From assembly GCA_050485385.1 (NCBI GenBank), contig JBJHBG010000083.1:1-21332 (forward strand): a stretch of 21,332 nucleotides of DNA. Reading direction: 5' to 3'. Positions 15,290-21,332 of the stretch are shown here, one piece after another; position 1 is the first letter of the stretch; every line of letters starts with the position of its first letter. The position numbers were made by a program, and so were the translations under genes. The notes under the pieces were generated by a model. The model was not told the DNA's origin, made no database searches, and saw only the letters and a program-made list of their open reading frames with translations. Source of the stretch: RECO01 sp050485385 (GTDB taxonomy: Bacteria; Pseudomonadota; Alphaproteobacteria; Geminicoccales; Geminicoccaceae).

Positions 15290-16351
15290 ATGGCGGCGAT
15301 CGAACACCGGGGGCAGGACGCGTCGCCGGAGCGGGTGGTTGCACTCGCCGGCGAGGTGCGGACGGTGGCCGGCCGCGGGCTCGGCGAGGTGCGGACCATC
15401 GCCGCCCGCGCCAAGATGCTGGCGCTCAACGCGTTGATCGAGGCGGCGCGGGCCGGTGAGGCCGGGCGGGGCTTCGCCGTCGTCGCCGAGGAGGTCAAGG
15501 CGATCGGCGGGCTGATCGACGACGTCACCGGCACGCTCGGCAAGGACCTCGCTCAGGCACTCGACCGCCTCGGCGTCGTCGGCGACGCGCTCGTCGCCCA
15601 AGTGCGCGGCCAGCGCATGGTCGACCTCGCCCTCAACGCGATCGAACTCATCGATCGCAACCTCTACGAGCGCACCTGCGACGTGCGCTGGTGGGCGACC
15701 GACAGCGCCGTCGTCGCCTGCGCCGAGCAGGCCGATGCCGCCACGAGCGATTTCGCCGCCGCCCGGCTCGGCGTCATCCTCCGCGCCTACACCGTCTATC
15801 TCGACCTCTGGATCGCCGATGCGAAGGGGCGTGTGGTCGCCAACGCGGCGCCCGACCGCTTCGCCGTGCGCGGCGTCGACGTCTCGCACGAAGCCTGGTT
15901 CCAGCAGGCTCTCGCCACCCGCACCGGCGACGACTACGCCGTTGCCGACATCGCCGAGGTGCCGGGCCTGAAGGGTGGGCAGGCGCTCACCTACGCGGCT
16001 GCGATCCGCCGCGGCGCCGGCCTCCACGCCGAGCCCGTGGGCGTGCTGGGCATCCACTTCGACTGGGAACCGCAGGCCCGCGCCGTGGTCGATGGAGTGC
16101 GCCTGAGCGAGGTCGAACGCGCCGCCAGCCGCGTCCTGCTCGCCGACGCGCAAGGCCGCATCCTCGCCGACAGCCAGGGTCCCACCACCCTCGCCGACCG
16201 CCTCCCCTTCGACTTCCGGGGCCGTGAGCACGGCACCGATCGCCTCGCCGACGGCAGCACCGTCGGCTTCCACCGCACCCCCGGCTACGAGACCTATCGG
16301 GGCCTCGGCTGGTATGGATGCATCCTCAGCCGACCGGCAAAAGGCCGCTGA
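15290..16351 (+). CDS. Soluble chemoreceptor-like protein: MCP tip followed by Cache/PDC sensor
   Basis: The 353-residue protein has two parts. Residues about 20-115 are helical and contain the MCP signalling hairpin tip (KMLALNALIEAARAGEAGRG at 42-61, then FAVVAEEVKAI), the site where chemoreceptors contact CheA/CheW. Residues about 120-350 look like a Cache/PDC sensor: YLDLWIADAKGRVVAN (170-185), EAWFQQALATRTGDDYAVAD (201-220), LTYAAAIR (233-240) and VGVLGIHFDWEP (250-261), then a second half with VLLADAQGRILADS (282-295). Ordinary receptors run sensor, membrane helices, HAMP, tip. Here the order is reversed and no membrane segment or signal peptide is visible, so it should be cytoplasmic. 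The methylation helices are short. GGAAAGGA precedes the ATG by 9 nt. Confidence 0.8.
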   Translation: MAAIEHRGQDASPERVVALAGEVRTVAGRGLGEVRTIAARAKMLALNALIEAARAGEAGRGFAVVAEEVKAIGGLIDDVTGTLGKDLAQALDRLGVVGDALVAQVRGQRMVDLALNAIELIDRNLYERTCDVRWWATDSAVVACAEQADAATSDFAAARLGVILRAYTVYLDLWIADAKGRVVANAAPDRFAVRGVDVSHEAWFQQALATRTGDDYAVADIAEVPGLKGGQALTYAAAIRRGAGLHAEPVGVLGIHFDWEPQARAVVDGVRLSEVERAASRVLLADAQGRILADSQGPTTLADRLPFDFRGREHGTDRLADGSTVGFHRTPGYETYRGLGWYGCILSRPAKGR

Positions 16352-16559
16352 GCGCGAAGCGGAAAAAGGCCACGGTTGCCGTCGGACCTTCGTCCCTCGC
16401 CCGAGTGGGGCGCGCCGATGCGGAAGGGTATCGCGTATCGTACCGGGTGCGGCCGTCGCGTTTCGGCAGGGCTGTTCGGCCTGGAAAGCACGGCTGACGG
16501 GGTGGTGCGGGGCGGCGGCACTGGTCATCCTCGGCCCGGCAACGACGAGGAGAGGGCGG
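16352..16559 (+). promoter_or_regulatory. Intergenic region upstream of the FAD oxidoreductase
   Basis: There is no convincing gene in these 208 bp. A short AT-richer patch with the direct repeat TATCG (GTATCGCGTATCGTAC, about 16429-16444) may mark a promoter. GAGGAGAGGG just before 16560 is the ribosome binding site of the next gene. Nothing else is clear. Confidence 0.3.
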
Positions 16560-17795
16560 ATGCGGGTGTTGGTGTTGGGCGCCGGTGTGATCGGGGTGAC
16601 CAGCGCCTACGCGCTGCACCGCGCCGGCCACGAGGTGACGCTGGTCGAGCGGAACGACCTGCCCGCCCAGGCAACGAGTTGGGGCAATGGCGGCATCATC
16701 CACACCAGCGAGGCGGGGCCGTGGGCGGCGCCCGGCGCCATCAAGGAGGTGCTGCGCTCGATCGGCCGCGAGGACGCGCCGATGCTGCTCCGGCTCTCCG
16801 CTCTGCCGCGGCTCTGGCGCTGGGGGCCGGCCTTCCTGCGCGAATGTGCGCCCGCGCGCTATCGCCGCAACCTGCACGCCAACCTCGCCCTCGCGGTCGA
16901 AAGCGTCCGGGCACTTGGCCGCATTCGCGACGAGACGGGCATCGCCTACGACGCGGTAACCGCGGGCACCCTCGAAGTCTTCCACGACCAAGCCGGGTTG
17001 GACAAGGCCGTCGGTGGCTTCGCACCTTTGGCCGAGCACGGCCTTCGTTTTCGCGTGCTCGACCGGGCCGAAGCCGTCGCTCTGGAGCCGGCGCTCGCCG
17101 ATGCGAGCGAGGACGTGGTCGGCGCGATCCACTTCCACGCCGACGAGAGCGGGTGTTGCGAGACGTTCACCCGCCGCCTCGCCGCGTGGCTGGCCGAACG
17201 CGGCGTCGATCTACGGACCTCGACGACGGTCGAGCGCCTGCTCGTCGAGGGCGGCCGCATCGTCGGTGCCGTGACCGACCGGGGCGAGTTCTCGGCCGAT
17301 GCGGTGGTCGTCGCCCTCGGTCCGTGGAGTGCCGCTCTGCTGCGGGAGGTCGGCGTACGGGTGCCGATCTTCCCGGTGAAAGGGGTGTCGATCACCATGG
17401 ATCGTGCCGCTTGGCCGAACGGGCCGCAGATGGTGATCCTCAACCACGGCTGGTTCTTCGCGATCACCCCCTTGGGCAGACGTCTGCGCGTTGCCGGCTC
17501 GGCCGAGTTCGCCGGCTGGGATACGACGCCCTCGCCCGCGCGCATCGCAGCCCTGCTCGATCGGGCGATCCACGTCTTTCCGGCGCTGAAGGCCTGCGCC
17601 GAAGCGCCCGGCCGGCGGGACTGGGCGGGGCTCCGGCCGATCGTGCCGTCCGGCGTGCCGATCGTCGGCACCAACCCGAAGCCGGGACTGTGGCTCAACG
17701 TCGGCCACGGGCATCTCGGCTGGACCATGGCCGCCGGCAGCGCCGACCGGCTGGCCGCCGCCATGGGCGGCCACAACGCCGGTCGCGTTGCCTAA
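16560..17795 (+). CDS. FAD-dependent amino acid oxidoreductase, DadA/DAO family
   Basis: The 411-residue flavoprotein has the DAO fold: VLVLGAGVIGVTSAYAL with GxGxxG at 7-12 and the ribose-binding E30. SWGNGGIIH follows at about 40, as in DadA, and a C-terminal FAD segment ends WAGLRPIVPSGVPIVGTNPKPGLWLNVGHGHLGWTMA-type sequence. The length and the N- and C-terminal motifs resemble the D-amino acid dehydrogenase small subunit, which oxidises D-amino acids to 2-oxoacids and passes electrons to the respiratory chain. Related enzymes act on hydroxyproline or other secondary amines, so the substrate is open. The neighbouring amino acid transporter fits any of these. GAGGAGAGG precedes the ATG. 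Confidence 0.88.
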   Translation: MRVLVLGAGVIGVTSAYALHRAGHEVTLVERNDLPAQATSWGNGGIIHTSEAGPWAAPGAIKEVLRSIGREDAPMLLRLSALPRLWRWGPAFLRECAPARYRRNLHANLALAVESVRALGRIRDETGIAYDAVTAGTLEVFHDQAGLDKAVGGFAPLAEHGLRFRVLDRAEAVALEPALADASEDVVGAIHFHADESGCCETFTRRLAAWLAERGVDLRTSTTVERLLVEGGRIVGAVTDRGEFSADAVVVALGPWSAALLREVGVRVPIFPVKGVSITMDRAAWPNGPQMVILNHGWFFAITPLGRRLRVAGSAEFAGWDTTPSPARIAALLDRAIHVFPALKACAEAPGRRDWAGLRPIVPSGVPIVGTNPKPGLWLNVGHGHLGWTMAAGSADRLAAAMGGHNAGRVA

Positions 17796-17823
17796 GGGCG
17801 CAACGCAGCACAAGACCCGCAAA

Positions 17824-17849
17824 GGTCCAATGGCATCGCGCGGTGGACC
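17824..17849. promoter_or_regulatory. Interrupted dyad upstream of the binding-protein gene
   Basis: GGTCCA (17824-17829) and TGGACC (17844-17849) form a 6-bp inverted repeat with a 14-bp spacer in the 117-bp gap before the transporter genes. It could be an operator, which would give the transporter its own promoter. The arms are short, so chance is possible. Confidence 0.25.
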
Positions 17850-17912
17850 GAGCGCAACAAAGGGTACGGGCGCTGTCTTGCGTCCATGCAACGTTCGTAG
17901 AGGGGAACCCGC

Positions 17913-18821
17913 ATGACCGACGAAACCAAGCTCCTCGGTGCGGTCGCGCGCCGAGGTCTGATGGGCCTGGGCGCTGCGGGCGCCGTGGCCGGGGCTGCCG
18001 GCGCCGCACTCGTCGGCGCCAGGGGTGCCAAGGCGCAGACGTTCGATACCTCCGGCAGCAAGCTCTACCAGGTGCTCAGCCGCGGCCATCTGATCGTCGG
18101 CACGGGCTCGACCAACCCGCCCTGGCACTTCGAGGACGACAGCGGCAACCTCGTCGGCATGGACATCGACATGGCCCGCCTTCTGGCCAAGGGCCTGTTC
18201 GACGACCCGTCCAAGGTCGAGTTCGTGCTGCAGGGCTCGGATGCGCGTATCCCCAGCCTGATCACCGACCGCGTCGACATCGTCGTGCAGTGGATGACGG
18301 TGACCCCGGGACGCGCCCAGCAGGTCGAGTTCACCATCCCCTACTACCGCGAGGGCGTGGGCCTGATGGTGTTGGCGAGCGGGGCGCGGTTCACCACGCA
18401 CGCCGAGATGCTGGCGGCCGGCAGCGACGTCCGCGTCGGGGCGATGCAGAACGTCTTCATCGAGGAGTGGGTGCACAAGGGGCTGCCCGAGGCGGTGGTC
18501 GACCAGTTCGACAGCCCCGACACCACGCTCCAGGCGCTGAACGCCCGCCGTGTCGACGCCTATCTCGCCGACCGCTCGGCCATGCGCTGGCTGATGCAGC
18601 AGACGCCCGACCGCTTCCTCGACAGCGGCTATGCCTGGATGCCCAACTCCTACGCCTCGGCGGTGCGCCCAGGCGACCCGATCTGGCTGAATTGGGTGAA
18701 TTCGGTCTACAAGGAAGCGATGATGGGCGTCGATTTCGACGACTTCAAAGCCTCTTATCAGCGCTGGTTCGGTATCGACCTGCCGACGCCGCTGATCGGC
18801 TTCCCGCAGGAGTTCGCCTGA
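17913..18821 (+). CDS. Polar amino acid ABC transporter, periplasmic binding protein
   Basis: The 302-residue protein has an export signal with a twin arginine (ARRGLMGLG at 12-20, a long Ala/Gly-rich run, AKA at 39-41), so Tat export is possible. The mature part fits the family 3 solute-binding fold: GHLIVGTGSTNPPWHFEDD (58-76), GNLVGMDIDMARLLAKGL, a PSLITDRVDIVVQWMTVTPGRAQQVEFTIPYYREG-type region with the familiar T-x-T-x-x-R-x-x-x-V-x-F-x-x-P-Y signature, and DAYLADRSAM. It delivers polar amino acids to the permease. AGGGGAA precedes the start. The next gene is separated by a strong hairpin, which may let this protein be made in excess. Confidence 0.92.
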   Translation: MTDETKLLGAVARRGLMGLGAAGAVAGAAGAALVGARGAKAQTFDTSGSKLYQVLSRGHLIVGTGSTNPPWHFEDDSGNLVGMDIDMARLLAKGLFDDPSKVEFVLQGSDARIPSLITDRVDIVVQWMTVTPGRAQQVEFTIPYYREGVGLMVLASGARFTTHAEMLAAGSDVRVGAMQNVFIEEWVHKGLPEAVVDQFDSPDTTLQALNARRVDAYLADRSAMRWLMQQTPDRFLDSGYAWMPNSYASAVRPGDPIWLNWVNSVYKEAMMGVDFDDFKASYQRWFGIDLPTPLIGFPQEFA

Positions 18822-18827
18822 TCGACT

Positions 18828-18853
18828 GGTGGGGCGGCGACGGCCGCCCCACC
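18828..18853 (+). terminator. Hairpin between binding-protein and permease genes
   Basis: GGTGGGGCGGC (18828-18838) and GCCGCCCCACC (18843-18853) form a perfect 11-bp stem with a 4-nt loop, 6 bp after the binding-protein stop. No T run follows, so it more likely protects the upstream mRNA or lets only part of transcription through than acts as a full stop. Confidence 0.65.
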
Positions 18854-18876
18854 TGCCTCGGAGCTGTTCCCGCCCC

Positions 18877-19545
18877 ATGCTCAACTATCAGTTCAACTGG
18901 GCCGTCATCGGGCGGAACATGGACGCCTTCTTGGAGGCGCTGGCGCTGGGCCTCGGCCTTGCCGTCGTGTCGCTGCTCATGGGCTGCGTCATCGGTCTTG
19001 TCTGTGCGTTCGCCCGCACCTCCAAGATCAAGTGGCTCGACTGGCCGGTCTGGTTCTACGTCGAGTTCATTCGCAACACGCCGTTGTTGCTGCTGATCAT
19101 CTTCGTCTATTTCGGCTTGCCGCAAGTCGGTATCTACGCGCTCGACAAGATCCAGTCCTTCGTGCTGACGCTGACGCTCTACGCCGGCGGCTACATGTGC
19201 GAGGTGTTCCGCACGGGCCTCGCCTCCATGCCCAACCAGTACCGCGAGGCGGCGAAGGCGATCGGCCTCACGCCCTGGCAACGGCAGCGCTACGTGGTGC
19301 TGCCGGTGATGTTCCGCATCACCCTGCCGGCGATCAGCAACAACCTCATCTCGCTGTTCAAGGACACGTCCTTAGCCGCCGCCATTGCCGTGCCCGAACT
19401 GACCTTCACCGCCCGGCAGGTCAACGCCAATACCTTCCGCGTCATCGAGGTCTGGCTGACCGCGAGCGCCCTCTACCTCGCCGCCTCCTACAGCATCGCC
19501 ATCGTCCTCCGACAGGTCGAGCGGCGTTTCGCTTCGGTGCGCTGA
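18877..19545 (+). CDS. Polar amino acid ABC transporter permease 1
   Basis: The 222-residue inner-membrane protein belongs to the HisMQ/GlnP-type permeases. It has about five hydrophobic segments, the FYVEFIRNTPLLLLIIFVYF stretch (about 63-82), and the EAA loop that docks the ATPase, EVFRTGLASMPNQYREAAKAIGLTP-like, centred on residues 109-133. It pairs with the next gene as a heterodimer. The ATG at 18877 has only a weak, distant GGAG upstream; the frame opens earlier at 18829, but those residues come from the hairpin. Low translation relative to the binding protein would be expected. Confidence 0.92.
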   Translation: MLNYQFNWAVIGRNMDAFLEALALGLGLAVVSLLMGCVIGLVCAFARTSKIKWLDWPVWFYVEFIRNTPLLLLIIFVYFGLPQVGIYALDKIQSFVLTLTLYAGGYMCEVFRTGLASMPNQYREAAKAIGLTPWQRQRYVVLPVMFRITLPAISNNLISLFKDTSLAAAIAVPELTFTARQVNANTFRVIEVWLTASALYLAASYSIAIVLRQVERRFASVR

Positions 19546-19546
19546 G

Positions 19547-20221
19547 ATGTTCTCGCTGGAACGCGGCACGTTTCTCGGCGAGGCCTGGGTTGCCCGGTTC
19601 TCACTGATGAACGCCATGGCGACTACGGTGGAGTTGTCGATCTACATCATCGTCGCCGGCACGTTGCTGGGTGTGGTGCTCGGTGTGGTGCTGGTCTATG
19701 CCGCATTGCCGTTCCGACTGCTGGTGCGCCTTTACGTCGACGTGATGCGCGGCATCCCGGTGCTGGTCCTGATCTTCTTCTGGTACTTCGGATTGTCGCT
19801 CTTCAAGATCAACATCGCCGCCTTTTGGGCGGGGGTGATCGCCATCGGCGCGTTTTGTGCCGCACACATCGCCGAGATCGTACGCGGTGCCATCCAGTCG
19901 ATCCCGCAGGGCCAGACCGAAGCGGCGAAAAGCATCGGCATGACGTTCCTGCCGCGCCTCTGGTACGTCATCCTCCCCCAGGCCGCCCGCCGCGTCTTGC
20001 CGCCCTGGGTCAACACCGCCGTCGAAATGGTCAAGGCAACCACGCTCTTGTCGATCATCGGTGTGGTCGAACTGCTGCTCGCAACGCAGCAGACGGTCGC
20101 CCGCAACTACATGATCATCGAGTTCTATTTGGCGGCGGCGCTTTGCTTCTTCGTCATCAACTTTACCCTCTCGCAGATCGGCGCCTATCTGGAGCGCCGC
20201 TTCGCCTACATGCGGTACTGA
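19547..20221 (+). CDS. Polar amino acid ABC transporter permease 2
   Basis: The 224-residue membrane protein is a second member of the same permease family. It has LYVDVMRGIPVLVLIFFWYF (about 62-81), the EAA loop EIVRGAIQSIPQGQTEAAKSIGMTF-like around 109-133, and a C-terminal LERRFAYMRY. The start codon lies 1 nt after the stop of permease 1, so translation is coupled. Together they would form the transmembrane channel for the neighbouring binding protein and ATPase. Confidence 0.93.
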   Translation: MFSLERGTFLGEAWVARFSLMNAMATTVELSIYIIVAGTLLGVVLGVVLVYAALPFRLLVRLYVDVMRGIPVLVLIFFWYFGLSLFKINIAAFWAGVIAIGAFCAAHIAEIVRGAIQSIPQGQTEAAKSIGMTFLPRLWYVILPQAARRVLPPWVNTAVEMVKATTLLSIIGVVELLLATQQTVARNYMIIEFYLAAALCFFVINFTLSQIGAYLERRFAYMRY

Positions 20222-20226
20222 GGTCC

Positions 20227-21006
20227 ATGCCCGAGCCCCTCCTGCGCGCCATCGACATCCACAAGAGCTACGACAAGACGGAGGTCCTCAAGGGCATCGA
20301 CCTCGAGGTGCACCAGGGCGCGGTGGTGGCGCTGATCGGTTCGTCGGGTTCCGGCAAGACCACGTTCCTGCGTTGCGTGAACCTTCTGGAGGAGTACCAG
20401 CAGGGCGAGATCGACCTCGACGGCGAGCCGATCGGCTACCGTCTCGTCAACGGTAAGCGGCGACGGCTCTCCGAGCGCGCGGTCTCGGCGCAGCGGGCGC
20501 GCATCGGCTTCGTGTTCCAGAGCTTCAACCTGTTCCCGCACATGACGGCGGAGCAGAACGTCATGCTCGGTCTCACCAAGGTGCGCGGCATGGCCGTGGC
20601 CGAGGCGCGCGACCGGGCGCGGTCCTGGCTCGACCGGGTGGGCCTCAGCCAACGGCGGGATCATTACCCCTACCAGCTCTCGGGCGGCCAGCAGCAGCGC
20701 GTCGCCATCGCCCGCGCCGTCGCGATGGAGCCGCGCCTCGTCCTGTTCGACGAGGTCACCTCGGCGCTCGACCCGGAACTCGTCGCCGAGGTGCTGGCGG
20801 TGATGCAGGACCTCGCCAAGAGCGGCATGACCATGATCGTCGTCAGCCACGAGATGCTGTTCGTACGCGACGTCGCCGACCGAGTGGTGTTCATGGACGG
20901 TGGGCGCATCGTGCAGGAAGGCCCGCCCCGCGACGTCTTCGCCAATCCCGCGAACGAGCGCCTGCGCACCTTCCTCGGTCGGTTTCACGGCCTCTTCGGT
21001 CATTGA
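20227..21006 (+). CDS. Polar amino acid ABC transporter ATP-binding protein
   Basis: The 259-residue ATPase has every expected motif: Walker A GSSGSGKT (38-45), Q-loop Q98 (VFQSFNLFPHMT), signature LSGGQQQR (151-158), Walker B LVLFDE (171-176), D-loop SALD (179-182) and switch H208. The sequence is closest to the GlnQ/HisP type. An insertion-like stretch YRLVNGKRRRLSE (71-83) resembles HisP-type ATPases of basic amino acid and opine transporters, but it does not settle the substrate. The start at 20227 is 5 nt after the permease 2 stop. Confidence 0.94.
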   Translation: MPEPLLRAIDIHKSYDKTEVLKGIDLEVHQGAVVALIGSSGSGKTTFLRCVNLLEEYQQGEIDLDGEPIGYRLVNGKRRRLSERAVSAQRARIGFVFQSFNLFPHMTAEQNVMLGLTKVRGMAVAEARDRARSWLDRVGLSQRRDHYPYQLSGGQQQRVAIARAVAMEPRLVLFDEVTSALDPELVAEVLAVMQDLAKSGMTMIVVSHEMLFVRDVADRVVFMDGGRIVQEGPPRDVFANPANERLRTFLGRFHGLFGH

Positions 21007-21058
21007 TCGGCGACACCCGAGCGTGCGACGCTTCCACCGGACGAGGGGAGAGGTGGCG

Positions 21059-21332
21059 ATGGGCGTGTTGGATCGGTTCCGGCTCGACGGCAAGCGGGCG
21101 CTGGTGACGGGCGGCAGCCGTGGGCTCGGCCGCGAGATGGCCCTGGCGCTCGCCGAGGTCGGGTGCGACGTGATCCTCACCGGGCGCGAGGCGGCGAGCC
21201 TGGATCGCACCGCCGCCGAGATCGAGGCCTTGGGCCGGCGGGCCGTGACGCTGGCGGCCGACATGGGCGATCCCCGGACGGCCGAGGCGACCGCCGCCGT
21301 GGCGGCGACGGCGCACGGGCCCATCGACATCC
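21059..21332 (+). CDS. SDR-family oxidoreductase, 5' part only
   Basis: The first 91 residues of a classical short-chain dehydrogenase are present, cut by the window end. It opens with FRLDGKRALVTGGSRGLGREMALALAEVG-type sequence, with the coenzyme motif TGGSRGLG at 17-24. GREAASLDRTAAEI suggests NADP preference, since an Arg follows the second strand, and ADMGDP lies at about 68-73. The active site is beyond the window. GGGGAGAGG precedes the ATG. It lies 52 bp after the transporter ATPase on the same strand and may be part of the same catabolic operon. Confidence 0.9.
   Translation, partial: MGVLDRFRLDGKRALVTGGSRGLGREMALALAEVGCDVILTGREAASLDRTAAEIEALGRRAVTLAADMGDPRTAEATAAVAATAHGPIDI

Noticed and set aside
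13318..15543. Minus-strand open frame continuing more than 740 codons upstream of ghrA
   Set aside because: It overlaps the flavin monooxygenase gene in another frame, has Arg/Gly/Pro-rich low-complexity translation and no family signature; only the ghrA part from 13317 is real.
21020..21032. AGCGT-GCG-ACGCT mini-palindrome after the ATPase gene
   Set aside because: A 5-bp stem with no T run is too weak to call a terminator and the next gene follows closely on the same strand.

Overview
The window is GC-rich DNA (about 70% by eye), with codon third positions almost always G or C. Gene content points to a respiratory, probably alphaproteobacterial (Rhodospirillales-like) heterotroph: a periplasmic nitrate reductase operon, an orphan TctC/Bug binding protein, a polar amino acid ABC transporter and a chemoreceptor-like protein. 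The taxonomic call rests on gene content and base composition only.

Layout. (a) 1-1101 is a damaged edge. The C-terminal third of an SDR dehydrogenase (minus) and an N-terminally truncated FetB-type permease (plus) meet head to head at about 412-432, and a start-less acidic open frame covers 1-135. (b) 1108-3232 holds a divergent sulfurtransferase and ChrA transporter, ended by a hairpin. (c) 3294-7468 holds the TctC-like protein, a zinc alcohol dehydrogenase, a LysR regulator and a divergent NAD-dependent epimerase-like protein, with a dyad between the last two. (d) 7481-7597 is a compact block of four perfect hairpins that can also fold around a long alternative stem. (e) 12154-7608 (minus) is a complete napEFDABC operon with overlapping genes. 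(f) 14753-12379 (minus) is a flavin monooxygenase-like gene followed after 5 nt by a ghrA-like hydroxyacid dehydrogenase. A divergent IsdG-like monooxygenase with a TTG start lies at 14890. (g) 15290-21332 (plus) holds a soluble MCP-tip/Cache protein, a DadA-like FAD oxidoreductase, a binding protein, two permeases, an ATPase and the start of a second SDR gene.

How the genes work together. NapC takes electrons from quinol, NapB carries them and NapA reduces nitrate in the periplasm; NapD and NapF help mature NapA. The right-hand block looks like a module to sense, import and oxidise an amine or amino acid: the ABC transporter would bring in the substrate, the DadA-like enzyme would oxidise it, and the Cache protein could report on it. 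That functional link is inferred from position. I found no CRISPR array, transposase, phage gene, tRNA or rRNA. I do not see a clearly new multigene system. The best candidates for new biology are the hairpin block, the soluble reversed-order MCP/Cache protein, and the monooxygenase/reductase pair beside the heme-monooxygenase-like gene.
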